64,000 bases of DNA from Ruminococcus sp. AM36-2AA. Its GTDB lineage: Bacteria; Bacillota; Clostridia; Lachnospirales; Lachnospiraceae. A program made the position numbers and the translations under genes. The stretch lies in NCBI RefSeq assembly GCF_003461955.1, contig NZ_QTYB01000004.1:62001-126000 (forward strand), given 5' to 3'. The notes under the pieces are model-generated. The model was not told where the DNA came from, did not search any database, and worked only from the letters and a program-made list of their open reading frames with translations. This document shows positions 16,284 to 26,040 of the stretch, one piece after another (position 1 is the first letter of the stretch; the number at the start of each line of letters is the position of its first letter).

Positions 16284-17840
16284 TCAGAAAATCTTTGTCG
16301 TCCACTTGCTCATATCCCATACTTCATTTACCACATCCTGATAAAATTCCGGCTCATGGCAGATGAGAAGGATACTTCCGCGGTATTCCCGGAGAGCTTT
16401 TTTCAGCTCGTCTTTTGCATCCACATCCAGATGGTTGGTGGGCTCATCCAGAAGCAGGATATTGGTATCACGGTTCACCAGTTTGCAGAGACGGACCTTT
16501 GCCTGCTCACCACCGCTTAAGACACGGACCTGGCTTTCGATGTGTTTGGTTGTAAGGCCGCATTTTGCCAGTGCGGAACGTACCTCATACTGGGAAAATG
16601 ACGGGAATTCCTGCCACAGTTCTTCGATACAGGTGGTCTTGTTCTCGCCTTTTACTTCCTGCTCAAAATATCCAATTTCGAGATTTTCTCCCTGCTCCAC
16701 ACTTCCGGAGATCGGTTTGTTCAGGCCAAGAAGGCTTCGTAACAGTGTCGTTTTACCGATACCATTGGTTCCTACCAGGGCAATCTTCTGTCCACGCTCC
16801 ATGGTAAAATTCAGCGGTTTGGAAAGTGGTTCATCATATCCGATGACCAGATCATGTGTTTCAAAAAGCATCTTGCCCGGTGTGCGTCCATAGCGGAAGT
16901 TAAACTCCGGCTTCGGCTTCTCTGCTGCCAGCTCGATCACATCCATCTTGTCCAGTTTCTTCTGGCGGGACATGGCCATATTTCTTGTAGAAACACGTGC
17001 CTTGTTTCTTGCTACGAAGTCTTTCAGCTCACTGATCTCCTGCTGCTGTTTTCGGTAGGCAGCCTCCAGCTGTGCCTTCTTAACCACATAGACTTCCTGG
17101 AAATGGTCGTAGTCTCCTACGTAACGGTTCAGTTCCTGATTTTCCATGTGATAGATGATATTAACTACAGAATTCAGGAACGGAATATCGTGTGAAATGA
17201 GGATAAAGGCGTTTTCATAATCCAGAAGATATCTTTTCAGCCATGCAATGTGTTCCTCATCCAGATAGTTGGTTGGCTCATCCAGAAGCAGGATGTCCGG
17301 CTTCTCAAGAAGCAGTTTGGCAAGGAGTACCTTAGTTCTCTGGCCTCCGCTTAAGTCTGTAACATCACGGTCCAGTCCCAGATCCAGAAGTCCCAGTGCC
17401 CGGGCAACTTCCTCTACTTTTGCATCAATGGCGTAAAAATCATGAAGTGTCAGTTCGTCCTGGATGGTTCCGAGTTCTTCCATCAGTGCATCCATCTCGT
17501 CAGGATCTGCAGTTCCCAGTTTGTCGCAGATCTCGTTCATGCGCTCTTCTTTTTTCAGAAGGGGATCAAAAGCAGATTTCAGCACCTGGCCAATGGTCAT
17601 GCCTTTTTCCAGCACTGCATGCTGATCCAGATAGCCTGCGTGGACATTTTTTGCCCATTCTACTTTTCCTTCATCTGGCATCAGCTTTCCGGTTACGATG
17701 CTCATAAATGTGGACTTTCCTTCGCCGTTGGCGCCTACAAGTCCAATGTGTTCTCCCTTCAGAAGACGGAAAGACACGTCTTCAAAAATCGCTCTGTCTC
17801 CAAATCCGTGAGTCAGGTGTTCTACATTTAAAATACTCAT
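16284..17840 (-). CDS. ABC-F family ribosome-associated ATPase
   Basis: 518 residues and soluble, with two ABC domains and no membrane segments. Walker A motifs are GANGEGKST and GTNGIGKTT, signatures LSGGQRTKV and LSGGEQAKV, and Walker B DILLLDEPTN and NILLLDEPTN. The linker between the domains (VVKKAQLEAAYRKQQQEISE to SRQKKLDKMD) is the charged P-site tRNA interaction motif region of ABC-F proteins. These act in the ribosomal E site on stalled complexes or antibiotics. It is first in an operon with the ribosomal GTPase-nuclease fusion. It looks most like the YkpA/YbiT branch; a resistance role is not indicated. Confidence 0.9.
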   Translation of the reverse strand: MSILNVEHLTHGFGDRAIFEDVSFRLLKGEHIGLVGANGEGKSTFMSIVTGKLMPDEGKVEWAKNVHAGYLDQHAVLEKGMTIGQVLKSAFDPLLKKEERMNEICDKLGTADPDEMDALMEELGTIQDELTLHDFYAIDAKVEEVARALGLLDLGLDRDVTDLSGGQRTKVLLAKLLLEKPDILLLDEPTNYLDEEHIAWLKRYLLDYENAFILISHDIPFLNSVVNIIYHMENQELNRYVGDYDHFQEVYVVKKAQLEAAYRKQQQEISELKDFVARNKARVSTRNMAMSRQKKLDKMDVIELAAEKPKPEFNFRYGRTPGKMLFETHDLVIGYDEPLSKPLNFTMERGQKIALVGTNGIGKTTLLRSLLGLNKPISGSVEQGENLEIGYFEQEVKGENKTTCIEELWQEFPSFSQYEVRSALAKCGLTTKHIESQVRVLSGGEQAKVRLCKLVNRDTNILLLDEPTNHLDVDAKDELKKALREYRGSILLICHEPEFYQDVVNEVWDMSKWTTKIF

Positions 17841-18178
17841 TTGTTATATTCCTTTATTGTTGTGATTTTTGTATTATATTTGTTTTCCTTTATGCTGCCA
17901 TCCCGATGGGATCCCTGTTTGCAGGATTCCTTTTTGATGGAGCGGATTTTTCGATGCTATAGTATTATACTTGATATTCTTCTCTGCTGTAAAGCCAAAT
18001 CTCCGCATCCTCTGTGTTCTCTGGTCTGTCTGTACCTTTTCTCATGAAAATCCCTCACTGACCAGAAAACTCCCCCTGTATAATAATCTTTTTTCCTTGC
18101 CAGTTATCACAAAATCGCTTATTCTTATGACAGATAAAAAATCTCATATACATCATATACAAAGGAGGAACGATTTTT
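17841..18178. promoter_or_regulatory. Divergent intergenic region; promoter of the VOC gene
   Basis: This 338-bp region separates the minus-strand ABC-F gene from the plus-strand VOC gene. For the latter, TTGCCA (18097-18102), a 17-bp spacer and TATTCT (18120-18125) precede a strong AAAGGAGG site. I see no ORF with a ribosome site and no clear structured RNA in the rest. Confidence 0.45.
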
Positions 18179-18520
18179 ATGGCAAAGATCGATCATGCAG
18201 CGATCCGTACTTCTTCTTATGAAGATGCACAGAAATTTTTTGAAGATGTTTTTGACATGCATATGTGGCGGGAGATCGGGGAAAAACCAGAGCGCAAATG
18301 CTGGTTCCGGGAAGGTATCCAGCTCTGTGAAGTTTCTGCCATCAACACAGATGCAGAGAACGGATATGACCACATTTCCATTGCCGTTGATTCTGTGGAA
18401 AAAACAATGGAAAAGATCAAAGCTTATCCGGTAAAGCCGATCAATGACCACTGGTTTTCTCTTCCGGATGGAACAAGGATCGAGCTGAAACTGCTGGCTA
18501 ACTGGAAGGTTAACGACTGA
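18179..18520 (+). CDS. VOC (glyoxalase/bleomycin-resistance fold) family protein
   Basis: 113 residues with AAAGGAGGAACGATTTTT before the ATG. It has the single-module betaalpha-beta3 pattern: IDHAAIRTSSYEDAQKFFED, then GIQLCEVS, YDHISIAVDSVEKTM and a final FSLPDGTRIELKLL. Conserved metal-ligand positions are visible (His6, His near 65, Glu near 103). VOC proteins include lyases, isomerases and drug binders, so the substrate cannot be read from the sequence. It is monocistronic with a terminator directly after. Confidence 0.75.
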   Translation: MAKIDHAAIRTSSYEDAQKFFEDVFDMHMWREIGEKPERKCWFREGIQLCEVSAINTDAENGYDHISIAVDSVEKTMEKIKAYPVKPINDHWFSLPDGTRIELKLLANWKVND

Positions 18521-18594
18521 TATAGCACGTTAAATCAATATATGGGAGCACTGAAACCAGCTTTCCTTGCCTACAGCGTAACTATCTATGGCAT

Positions 18595-18652
18595 AAAAAA
18601 AGATCAGATGAGAATGATTTCATTCAACATTCATTCTCACCTGATCTTTTTT
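18595..18652. terminator. Bidirectional terminator between the VOC and SNF genes
   Basis: AAAAAAGATCAG and TGAGAATGA on the left pair with TCATTCTCA and CTGATCTTTTTT (18631-18652). T-runs flank both sides. It serves the two convergent genes. Confidence 0.88.
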
Positions 18653-18665
18653 ATAACTTTATTTT

Positions 18666-20054
18666 TTACATACTGATGATTCCAAGCACGTTTGCAATGG
18701 AACTTAACAGTACAATGATCAGGCAGACAGGTGCCAGATACTTAATAAAAAACTTGTACAGCCCTTTTCTGCGGAATTTCGAAGACTGCTCGATCTCCGC
18801 TGCAATCCTGTCATATCCCACAACACGTGTTACCAGGAAACAGGTGGCAAGTGCTGCCAGCGGCATCATCACGGAGTTTGTCATAAAGTCAAAGAAATCC
18901 AGGAAATTCATTCCGAAAATCTTCAGGAAATCCAGCACTCCATATCCCATGGAAGATGCAGTACCGATCACAAGCATGATCACAGCCATCAGGATACAGC
19001 ATTTCGCCCGGCCCCAGTGAAGCTCATCCATAAAGGTAGATACACTTGTCTCCATCAGAGAAACCGCACTGGTAAGTGCCGCAAGAAGGACCAGCACGAA
19101 AAAGAGGATTCCTGCGCCGGTTCCTACTCCCATGGTTGCAAAAACCTTCGGCAGTGTGATAAACATCAGCGATGGCCCCGCCTGCAGAGTCTCCGGATTT
19201 CCGCCGGAAAAAGCAAACACAGCCGGAATGATCATAAGTCCTGCAAGGATGGCAATCCCTGTGTCAAAGATTTCCACCTGTGTGGTAGACTGTTCCATAT
19301 CCAGTTTCTTATGCATATAGGAACCATAGGTATATAAGATACCCATTGCAATAGAAAGCGAATAAAACATCTGACCCATGGCTGTCACAACTGTCATCCA
19401 GGAAAAATTCTTAAAGTTCGGAATCAGGAAATATTTTACTCCTTCCATAGCTCCTGGCCGTGTCATTGAATAAATGGCAACAATCACAGCCAGAACTACC
19501 AGAACCGGCATCATGATCTTTGACATAAGTTCTACGCCATTTTTTACGCCGCCAAGGATGATGGCAAATACCAGCACTGCAAACACCAGAAACCAGGCTT
19601 CCACCTGCCAGGAATCCGCAATAAAACTTCCAAAATAACCATCTTCGGAAACCTTCTGCACATTTCCTCTTAAATACTCCACCAGATACTTGATAACCCA
19701 TCCACCGATGGTGCTGTAATACGGCACGATCAGCATCGGGATCACGGCGTTCAGCCATCCACCGATCTTAAACGGTGCGCTCTTTCCAAAATGTTCAAAT
19801 GCTCCGACCGGACTCTTACGCGTCATTCTTCCCAGCGCTGTCTCCGACATGATCAGCACATATCCAAATGACACGGTCAGCAGGATATAAACCAGCAGGA
19901 ACATTCCTCCGCCGTACTTCGCCGCCAGGTAAGGAAAACGCCAGATATTTCCCAAACCTACCGCAGATCCGGCAACAGCCAGCACATAACCGATCTTCCC
20001 GGAAAAACGTCCCCGCTGATGATGGCTGTGACCGGATTTTTTCACTTCACTCAT
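18666..20054 (-). CDS. Sodium-dependent transporter, neurotransmitter:sodium symporter (SNF) family
   Basis: Start at the ATG at 20054 (MSEVKKSGHSHH), eight bases after AAGGAGGG, giving 462 residues. Roughly eleven to twelve membrane helices follow. The family signature is at the first helix (GYVLAVAGSAVGLGNIWRFP), the unwound, sodium-binding part of the LeuT fold. Helix 6 region: MGQMFYSLSIAMGILYTYGSY. Members move amino acids, often tryptophan, tyrosine or alanine, with Na+. The substrate here is unknown. The leader carries an attenuator-like structure. Confidence 0.87.
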   Translation of the reverse strand: MSEVKKSGHSHHQRGRFSGKIGYVLAVAGSAVGLGNIWRFPYLAAKYGGGMFLLVYILLTVSFGYVLIMSETALGRMTRKSPVGAFEHFGKSAPFKIGGWLNAVIPMLIVPYYSTIGGWVIKYLVEYLRGNVQKVSEDGYFGSFIADSWQVEAWFLVFAVLVFAIILGGVKNGVELMSKIMMPVLVVLAVIVAIYSMTRPGAMEGVKYFLIPNFKNFSWMTVVTAMGQMFYSLSIAMGILYTYGSYMHKKLDMEQSTTQVEIFDTGIAILAGLMIIPAVFAFSGGNPETLQAGPSLMFITLPKVFATMGVGTGAGILFFVLVLLAALTSAVSLMETSVSTFMDELHWGRAKCCILMAVIMLVIGTASSMGYGVLDFLKIFGMNFLDFFDFMTNSVMMPLAALATCFLVTRVVGYDRIAAEIEQSSKFRRKGLYKFFIKYLAPVCLIIVLLSSIANVLGIISM

Positions 20055-20062
20055 CCATAAAA

Positions 20063-20159
20063 CCCTCCTTAAATTCCTGTGTAAAAAAAACTCCCACAGG
20101 ATCGCGCCTATGGGAAGTCCGTATGATAATATAGTATCAAAAAATGGGGGAAATGTCAA
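20063..20159 (-). promoter_or_regulatory. SNF transporter promoter and leader with mutually exclusive hairpins
   Basis: TTGACA (20159-20154), a 17-bp spacer and TACTAT (20136-20131) put the start near 20124. The short leader forms a terminator: CTTCCCATAGG (20117-20107) with CCTGTGGGAG (20100-20091), then eight Ts (20090-20083). The 3' arm can instead pair TCCTGTG (20101-20095) with CACAGGA (20081-20075), just before the AAGGAGGG site. This is the geometry of an attenuator. Confidence 0.6.
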
Positions 20160-20187
20160 AAGAAAGGATAATGTCCTTTTCTTACAT

Positions 20188-20219
20188 AAAAAGCCCCAGG
20201 AACCATAGGTTCCCAGGGT
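20188..20219 (-). terminator. Terminator of rplM-rpsI
   Basis: On the minus strand ACCCTGGGAACC-TAT-GGTTCCTGGGGC is followed by TTTTT. It lies 33 bp after the rpsI stop. Confidence 0.9.
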
Positions 20220-20251
20220 CTGATGTTCTGATATTCGATATGTCGGTCTGA

Positions 20252-20644
20252 TTATCGTTTGGAGAACTGCGGAGCTCTACGAGCAGCTTTGAGACCGTAT
20301 TTCTTACGCTCTTTCATACGTGGATCACGTGTAAGGAATCCAGCAGCTTTAAGAGCTGGTCTGTAGTCGTTGTCTGCCTCGAGAAGGGCTCTGGAAAGGC
20401 CATGACGGATTGCTCCAGCCTGTCCTGTGTATCCACCGCCGCGAACGTTAACGATCACGTCGAATTTACCCTCTGTCTCTGTTAAAGCCAGTGGCTGACG
20501 AACGATAACTTTCAGAGTCTCAAGTCCGAAGTACTCATCGATGTCTCTTTTATTGATAGTGATTTTACCTGTTCCAGGTACCAGGTAAACTCTTGCGATT
20601 GATTTCTTTCTTCTTCCTGTTCCGTAGAATTTTGCGCTAGCCAA
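20252..20644 (-). CDS. rpsI: 30S ribosomal protein S9
   Basis: 130 residues, the normal length. It carries the family signature [20 protein letters not shown] and the basic C-terminal tail ending PQFSKR, which reaches the ribosomal P site. It follows rplM after 16 bp, the standard pair. Confidence 0.97.
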   Translation of the reverse strand: MASAKFYGTGRRKKSIARVYLVPGTGKITINKRDIDEYFGLETLKVIVRQPLALTETEGKFDVIVNVRGGGYTGQAGAIRHGLSRALLEADNDYRPALKAAGFLTRDPRMKERKKYGLKAARRAPQFSKR

Positions 20645-20660
20645 TGTTTTCTACCTCCTA

Positions 20661-21089
20661 TTAAAATGTTAAAACTTCAGGCTTCTGAGCCTCATGTTTG
20701 TGCTCTGGTCCTGCGTATACGAAAAGTTTCTTGTTCATAGCTCTTCCAAGAGGTCCTTTCGGAAGCATTCCCTTAACTGCGAGCTCGATAACCTTCTCAG
20801 GTTTCTTTGCTAACATTTCTTTTAATGTGGTTTCTTTCATTCCACCAACATAGTCGGAGTGGTTATAATAAATCTTCTGCTCAAGCTTCTTGCCTGTAAC
20901 TTTGATCTTATCAGCGTTTACAACGATTACATAATCTCCTGTGTCAACGTGCGGTGTAAACTGAGGTTTGTTCTTTCCTCTTAAAACACTTGCAACACCG
21001 GATGCCAGACGTCCCAGAGTGCAACCCTCTGCGTCAACTACATACCATTTTCTTTCGATTTTATCCGGATTAGCCATATAAGTCTGCAT
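20661..21089 (-). CDS. rplM: 50S ribosomal protein L13
   Basis: 142 residues with signature regions [20 protein letters not shown] and [26 protein letters not shown] lies seven bases before the ATG. It is co-transcribed with rpsI from a near-consensus promoter with a 170-nt leader. Confidence 0.97.
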   Translation of the reverse strand: MQTYMANPDKIERKWYVVDAEGCTLGRLASGVASVLRGKNKPQFTPHVDTGDYVIVVNADKIKVTGKKLEQKIYYNHSDYVGGMKETTLKEMLAKKPEKVIELAVKGMLPKGPLGRAMNKKLFVYAGPEHKHEAQKPEVLTF

Positions 21090-21295
21090 GGTCCTACCTC
21101 CTGTTATTTATCAACGATAATGTTTCTCAAACCGCGGTACTTCCGCGAAAAAAAGTAAATGGAAACGCGGGTGCAAAATAAATCGCGGAAATGTCCGAAA
21201 CCGCTGATAAAATGCCGTCGCCGGGGCTATTGGCTCTAGCATCTTCGCACTACGTCACATTGAGTTATTATATTATAAGGTACCTTGGCTGTCAA
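21090..21295 (-). promoter_or_regulatory. rplM-rpsI promoter and structured leader (L13-leader candidate)
   Basis: A perfect consensus promoter: TTGACA (21295-21290), 17 bp, TATAAT (21272-21267), start near 21260. The leader of about 170 nt contains GC-rich pairing segments (CCGCGGT...GCGG; CGCGTTTCC...CGCGG) before AGGAGG. Firmicutes often carry an autoregulatory L13-binding leader here. I could not test the fold against that family. Confidence 0.6.
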
Positions 21296-21314
21296 CTGTT
21301 TTTTCTTGTAATTT

Positions 21315-22649
21315 TCAACAAAATTCCTGTTTTCTCACCTTCCGGTAAACTACGATCTGATACAGCACAACGCTGATCCAGCCGATCCCTGTGGCAAAGG
21401 CGACAGCCTCAAGCCCCATCCTGCCGATCAGAAGATAGGACAGAACCACACGGATGGAAATATGCAGTGTGCTTCCGATCACCGGAACGGAAATCTTTCC
21501 GATTCCACGGAAGAATCCCACCCCTGCGTTTCCGATGAAATTCAGGATGTAAAAGACAGATACCACATTCATATACAGAACTGCATTTTTCATTACAGTT
21601 TCTGACGGATTTCCCATAAGAAGCTGTACTGCTCCTCTTGTCAGAGCTGCCTGCAGTGCCGACAAAATGATGACAAATACGATCATCAGCCCAAGCCCCT
21701 GATGAAATCCTTTCAGCGCTCTCTTTTTATCTCCTGCGCCACGGTTCTGGGCCACAAATACAGAGATGGCTGTGGAACCGCTGTCTCCGAAGGAATTGGA
21801 AAATCCTTCGATCCTGGTGGTCGCCGTATATGCGGAAATGATCTCTGTTCCGCCGGAGTTTACCGCTCCCTGGACCAGCATCTTTCCAATGTAAATGCTG
21901 GACTGGTGAAGTGCCGACACAGCACCGAAATTGGCTGTTCTCTTCAGAAGCGGCAGATCCATCCCCATATCTTTCCGGCTGAAGAAGAAAATGGGATGTT
22001 TTTTCCTCATGATCCACAGACATACGCCTGCGGAAAAAAGCTGGGCGATCACAGTTGCCAGAGCGGTTCCGGCAGTTCCCATATGCAGTCCCGGTACAAA
22101 AGCAACATCCAGTGCCAGATTCATGCACATGGCAATAAAAAGAGTCCACAGCGGCGTTTCCGTATCTCCGGCAGCCCGGAGCACTGCAGAGCACCAGTTA
22201 TAAAGGAAGGTGGCAGGAAGTCCGATAAAAATGATCTGAAGATAAGCCACAACATAAGGCTCTACCTCCGGCGGTGTCTGGATCAGGCCCAGCACCGGAT
22301 ACAGAACCAGAAGGCTTACAATACTCAAAACAATGGTAAAGCCCCCTCCCGCGCTCAGCGAAAGGAAGCTTTCTTTTCGAAGTTTTTCATAATTTTTCTG
22401 CCCGTAGAGTTCTGCAAAAATAATGGACATTCCATTACATCCACCATTGAGGATAAAGATAAACAGGTTCATGATACTGCCTGCAACGCCAATGCCTGCA
22501 AAGGCTTCTGTTCCCACATATCTTCCCACAATAAAAGAATCTATGGTGTTGTAAAACTGCTGCAGGATATTTCCCAGTACCAGAGGAATGGTCAGTGCGA
22601 TCAGTTCACTCTTAATATTTCCATGCAGCAGATCCTGCGTATTTTTCAT
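21315..22649 (-). CDS. MATE family multidrug/metabolite efflux transporter
   Basis: 444 residues with twelve predicted membrane helices in two repeats. The N-terminus (LIALTIPLVLGNILQQFYNTIDSFIVGRYVG) is the typical MATE opening. It sits between truA and rplM, breaking an order that is normally contiguous in Firmicutes, and rplM has its own promoter just downstream. Substrate unknown; Na+ or H+ antiport is expected. Confidence 0.88.
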   Translation of the reverse strand: MKNTQDLLHGNIKSELIALTIPLVLGNILQQFYNTIDSFIVGRYVGTEAFAGIGVAGSIMNLFIFILNGGCNGMSIIFAELYGQKNYEKLRKESFLSLSAGGGFTIVLSIVSLLVLYPVLGLIQTPPEVEPYVVAYLQIIFIGLPATFLYNWCSAVLRAAGDTETPLWTLFIAMCMNLALDVAFVPGLHMGTAGTALATVIAQLFSAGVCLWIMRKKHPIFFFSRKDMGMDLPLLKRTANFGAVSALHQSSIYIGKMLVQGAVNSGGTEIISAYTATTRIEGFSNSFGDSGSTAISVFVAQNRGAGDKKRALKGFHQGLGLMIVFVIILSALQAALTRGAVQLLMGNPSETVMKNAVLYMNVVSVFYILNFIGNAGVGFFRGIGKISVPVIGSTLHISIRVVLSYLLIGRMGLEAVAFATGIGWISVVLYQIVVYRKVRKQEFC

Positions 22650-22675
22650 TTCAGTGCCTCTTTTTCGTACCTTTT

Positions 22676-23413
22676 TCAGAAAAACTCGATTCCCATCAGG
22701 GTCAGTCCCTGAGCCGGAGCTGTTGGACCTGCCGCAGCCCGGTCACAGGCTTTGAGGATCTTATCCATCCGTTCCGGAGGATACTGTCCGTTTCCAATCT
22801 CGATCAGGGTTCCGGAAATGATACGCACCATATTGTAAAGGAATCCGGTTCCGGAAACACGGATGGTCACCATATCCCCGTCTCTCCACACGTCCATGGA
22901 AGTAATCGTTCGGATAGTTGTCTTCACCTGGGCACCGGAACCACAGAAACTGGCAAAATCATGGTGCCCGATCAGATAGGAGGTTGCCTCCTTCATCTTA
23001 TCCACATCCAGCTTGTAATGATAGAAATACGAATACAGTCTTTCTGTGGGAACCGGGAATTTCCGGTTCAGGATACGGTACTCATATGTTTTTTCACTGT
23101 CACAGTAACGGGGATGAAAATCCGGTTCCACCTCTTCAGAAAGCTGGATACGGATATCTTCCGGAAGTCTCTGGTTCAGTGCATAGGAAAATTTTTCCCC
23201 GGGGATCCTGGACTCGGTATCAAAAACCGCCACATTTCCAAGAGCATGTACCCCTGCATCTGTACGGCTGGCACCGATGGTCTCAATCTTTTCTCCAAGC
23301 AGCTCACTTAAGGTATCGTTTAAGACACCCTGAATGGTCGTTCCGTTTGGCTGTGTCTGCCAGCCGGAATAATGCGTTCCATCGTAAGCCACTACAAGTC
23401 CTACTCGTTTCAT
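22676..23413 (-). CDS. truA: tRNA pseudouridine(38-40) synthase TruA
   Basis: Modifies U38-U40 in the anticodon arm of many tRNAs. The start at 23413 (MKRVGLVVAYDG) follows AGGAGG and gives 245 residues; the longer frame upstream adds 21 non-family residues. The catalytic Asp52 lies in GASRTDAGVHALG. The C-terminal signature FLYNMVRIISGTLIEIGNG is intact. It lies 90 bp after ecfT in the usual gene order. Confidence 0.95.
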   Translation of the reverse strand: MKRVGLVVAYDGTHYSGWQTQPNGTTIQGVLNDTLSELLGEKIETIGASRTDAGVHALGNVAVFDTESRIPGEKFSYALNQRLPEDIRIQLSEEVEPDFHPRYCDSEKTYEYRILNRKFPVPTERLYSYFYHYKLDVDKMKEATSYLIGHHDFASFCGSGAQVKTTIRTITSMDVWRDGDMVTIRVSGTGFLYNMVRIISGTLIEIGNGQYPPERMDKILKACDRAAAGPTAPAQGLTLMGIEFF

Positions 23414-23503
23414 AAAATAATATACCTCCTGATGCAGGCATCTTCTGACACTGCTTATCCATAGCTGAATACTCACAGTCTCACAGGAATCCGCCTGGCT
23501 CGG

Positions 23504-24307
23504 TTACAGTCCCACTACACGGAACGCCACTCCAACTGCAAGATATGCCACAAGGATCACAAATGCAATGTAATCTCTCTTTTCATAATGCAGCGGTTTC
23601 ATCTGCGTTCTGTGATCACCGCCGTGGTAACATCTGGCTTCCATAGCCATGGCAAGGTCATTGGCACGGCGGAACGCAGAAATAAACAGCGGTACAAGAA
23701 GTGGTACCATGTTTTTTGCCTTCTGGATCAGGTTTCCGTTTTCAAAATCCGCACCTCTGGCGATCTGTGCCTTCATGATCTTATCAGTCTCCTCCAGAAG
23801 GATCGGAATAAACCGAAGGGCAATGGACATCATCATTGCAATCTCATGAACCGGCACATGGATCTTATTCAGCGGGCGGAGAAGTCTCTCAAGACCGTCT
23901 GTCAGATGATTCGGTGTGGTAGTCAGTGTCATAATGGATGAGCCGATCACAAGGTAAACAAGACGGATCGCCATTCTTCCAGCAAGAACAAGACCTTCCT
24001 TCGTAACCTTGATGATTCCAAAACGCCACAGTACTTCACCTGGCGTCAGGATAATATTGAACACAACGGTGATCAGAAGGATCATCACAATGGCCTTCAG
24101 ACCTTTGAACATGAATTTCACAGGAACTTTTGAAATTGCGATCATGGCCACCAGAAATACCGTTGCCACCGCATATCCAAGAAACGTATGGAACAGGAAC
24201 ACGGAAATCAGAAATCCCAGAGTTCCCAGGAATTTGGTCCGGGGATCCAGTCTGTGAAGAACGGATTTTGCCGGATAATACTGGCCAATGGTAATATCTC
24301 TGATCAT
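23504..24307 (-). CDS. ecfT: ECF transporter transmembrane component EcfT
   Basis: 267 residues with five or six hydrophobic segments. The coupling-helix motif is ARGADFENG (the Ala-Arg-Gly signature), and a related Ala-Arg segment lies in RRANDLAMAMEARCYHGG. It overlaps ecfA2 by 4 bp. With the two ATPases it forms the energizing module shared by many vitamin S-components. The orphan S-component at 41347 could use it. Confidence 0.93.
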   Translation of the reverse strand: MIRDITIGQYYPAKSVLHRLDPRTKFLGTLGFLISVFLFHTFLGYAVATVFLVAMIAISKVPVKFMFKGLKAIVMILLITVVFNIILTPGEVLWRFGIIKVTKEGLVLAGRMAIRLVYLVIGSSIMTLTTTPNHLTDGLERLLRPLNKIHVPVHEIAMMMSIALRFIPILLEETDKIMKAQIARGADFENGNLIQKAKNMVPLLVPLFISAFRRANDLAMAMEARCYHGGDHRTQMKPLHYEKRDYIAFVILVAYLAVGVAFRVVGL

Positions 24308-25191
24308 TTTTCCGCTCCTCCTTCTTTCAACAGCGGAGAATCTGAAGCTTTCAACGCAGCAAGAATGCTGTCTCTGGCCTCTTCCACTGTTGTGGCATCT
24401 GCATCCACATTCAGTCCATGCCCCTTCAAAGCATGCATGATATAAGTGATCTGCGGTGCTGCAAGTCCCATGGTTTCCAGTTCTTTATAATGGGAAAAAA
24501 CTTTCTTGGGAGTATCATCAAATACCGCTTCTCCGTGGTTCATAACAATAAGCCGTTCCACATATTTCGCAATGTCTTCCATGCTGTGGGACACCAGAAC
24601 AATGGTGATTCCTCTCACTTTATGAAGTTCCGCGATCTGATCCAGGATATCATCCCTGCCCTTCGGGTCAAGACCTGCTGTAGGCTCATCCAGGATCAGG
24701 ATCTTCGGATTCATGGCGAGCACGCCTGCAATGGCCACTCGTTTCTTCTGGCCTCCGGAAAGTTCAAAAGGAGATTTTTTGAAATTGGATTCTTTTACTC
24801 CAACATGTGTCAGTGCCTGCTTCGCTTCCTTCTCCGCTTCCTCTCTGGAAAGTCCCTGATTCATAGGTCCAAAACACACATCGGAAATCACATCATTCTC
24901 AAAAAGCTGATGCTCCGGATACTGGAACACCAGGCCAACTTCGCTGCGTAGCTGCTTCCGGTCGTATTTTTCCGCCCACACATCTTCTCCGTTATACAGA
25001 ACCTGTCCGGATGTAGGCTGTACCAGTGCATTCAGATGCTGGATCAGCGTGGATTTTCCGCTTCCTGTGTGTCCGATGATCCCGATAAACTGGCCGTCCG
25101 GGATCACCAGGCTGACATCTTTCAGCGCATGGCTCTCATAGGCTGTCCCGGGGCTGTAGGTATAGGTTACATTTTTTAATTCGATTGACAT
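24304..25191 (-). CDS. ecfA2: ECF transporter ATPase EcfA2
   Basis: 295 residues. Walker [11 protein letters not shown]-loop [14 protein letters not shown], signature [13 protein letters not shown], Walker [13 protein letters not shown] and the switch His in VLVSHSMED are all present. It overlaps both its neighbours ecfA1 and ecfT. Confidence 0.94.
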   Translation of the reverse strand: MSIELKNVTYTYSPGTAYESHALKDVSLVIPDGQFIGIIGHTGSGKSTLIQHLNALVQPTSGQVLYNGEDVWAEKYDRKQLRSEVGLVFQYPEHQLFENDVISDVCFGPMNQGLSREEAEKEAKQALTHVGVKESNFKKSPFELSGGQKKRVAIAGVLAMNPKILILDEPTAGLDPKGRDDILDQIAELHKVRGITIVLVSHSMEDIAKYVERLIVMNHGEAVFDDTPKKVFSHYKELETMGLAAPQITYIMHALKGHGLNVDADATTVEEARDSILAALKASDSPLLKEGGAEK

Positions 25192-26027
25192 AATGCGCTC
25201 ACCAGCTCCTCTGTAGTCAGTATTCCATCCGGAACATCCACACCGGATTTCTTCAGTTCATATGCAAGAAGTGTTACCTGCGGTACATCCAGGCCGTATT
25301 TTTTGAGGGTATCCACCTGGGAAAAGATCTCTTTTGGATTTCCCTGCATCACAACATTTCCACTGTCCATGACATAGACACGGTCTGCATGGATCACTTC
25401 CTCCATGTAATGCGTGATCAGGATAACGGTTACTTTTTCCTTACGGTTCAGTTCCCTCACAGCCTCCAGAACTTCTTTCCGTCCGTTGGGGTCCAGCATG
25501 GCGGTTGGCTCATCCAGAATGATACATCGCGGACGCATGGCCATCACACCGGCAATGGCTACACGCTGTTTCTGGCCTCCGGAAAGTTTGTTTGGTGACT
25601 GATAGCGATAAGCTGTCATGCCAACTTTTTCCAGGCTGTCATTCACCCGTTTCCAGATATCATCCGTAGGGATTCCCATATTTTCCGGGCCAAACCCCAC
25701 ATCTTCTTCCACAACAGTTCCTATGATCTGGTTGTCCGGATTCTGAAATACCATTCCAGCCTTCTGGCGTACTTTCCAGAGTTTGGTCTCTCTGGCAGTA
25801 TCAATCCCGTCCACCAGCATGGTTCCCTCTGTTGGGATCAGAAGCGCATTCATATGCTTTGCCAGTGTGGATTTTCCAGAGCCATTATGTCCCAGAACTG
25901 CCACAAATTCTCCTGCTTCAATGTCCAGGTTTACATCATTGACTGCACGCTGCATGTCTACTACATTGCCATCGTCATCATATCTCTGATAGTCAAATCC
26001 CAGCTTGAGCGCCTTGATAATTCCCAT
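25176..26027 (-). CDS. ecfA1: ECF transporter ATPase EcfA1
   Basis: Start at 26027 ([16 protein letters not shown]) with AAGGAG upstream gives 283 residues; the longer frame runs into engB. Walker [11 protein letters not shown]-loop [18 protein letters not shown], signature [13 protein letters not shown] and Walker [13 protein letters not shown] are complete. Heterodimer partner of EcfA2, 13 bp after engB. Confidence 0.94.
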   Translation of the reverse strand: MGIIKALKLGFDYQRYDDDGNVVDMQRAVNDVNLDIEAGEFVAVLGHNGSGKSTLAKHMNALLIPTEGTMLVDGIDTARETKLWKVRQKAGMVFQNPDNQIIGTVVEEDVGFGPENMGIPTDDIWKRVNDSLEKVGMTAYRYQSPNKLSGGQKQRVAIAGVMAMRPRCIILDEPTAMLDPNGRKEVLEAVRELNRKEKVTVILITHYMEEVIHADRVYVMDSGNVVMQGNPKEIFSQVDTLKKYGLDVPQVTLLAYELKKSGVDVPDGILTTEELVSALCQSN

Positions 26028-26040
26028 CTTTTTGTTCTCC

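Noticed and set aside
16284..17840. Antibiotic-resistance ABC-F gene
   Set aside because: Sequence features resemble the housekeeping YkpA/YbiT branch and no leader peptide or resistance-type attenuator is seen upstream.
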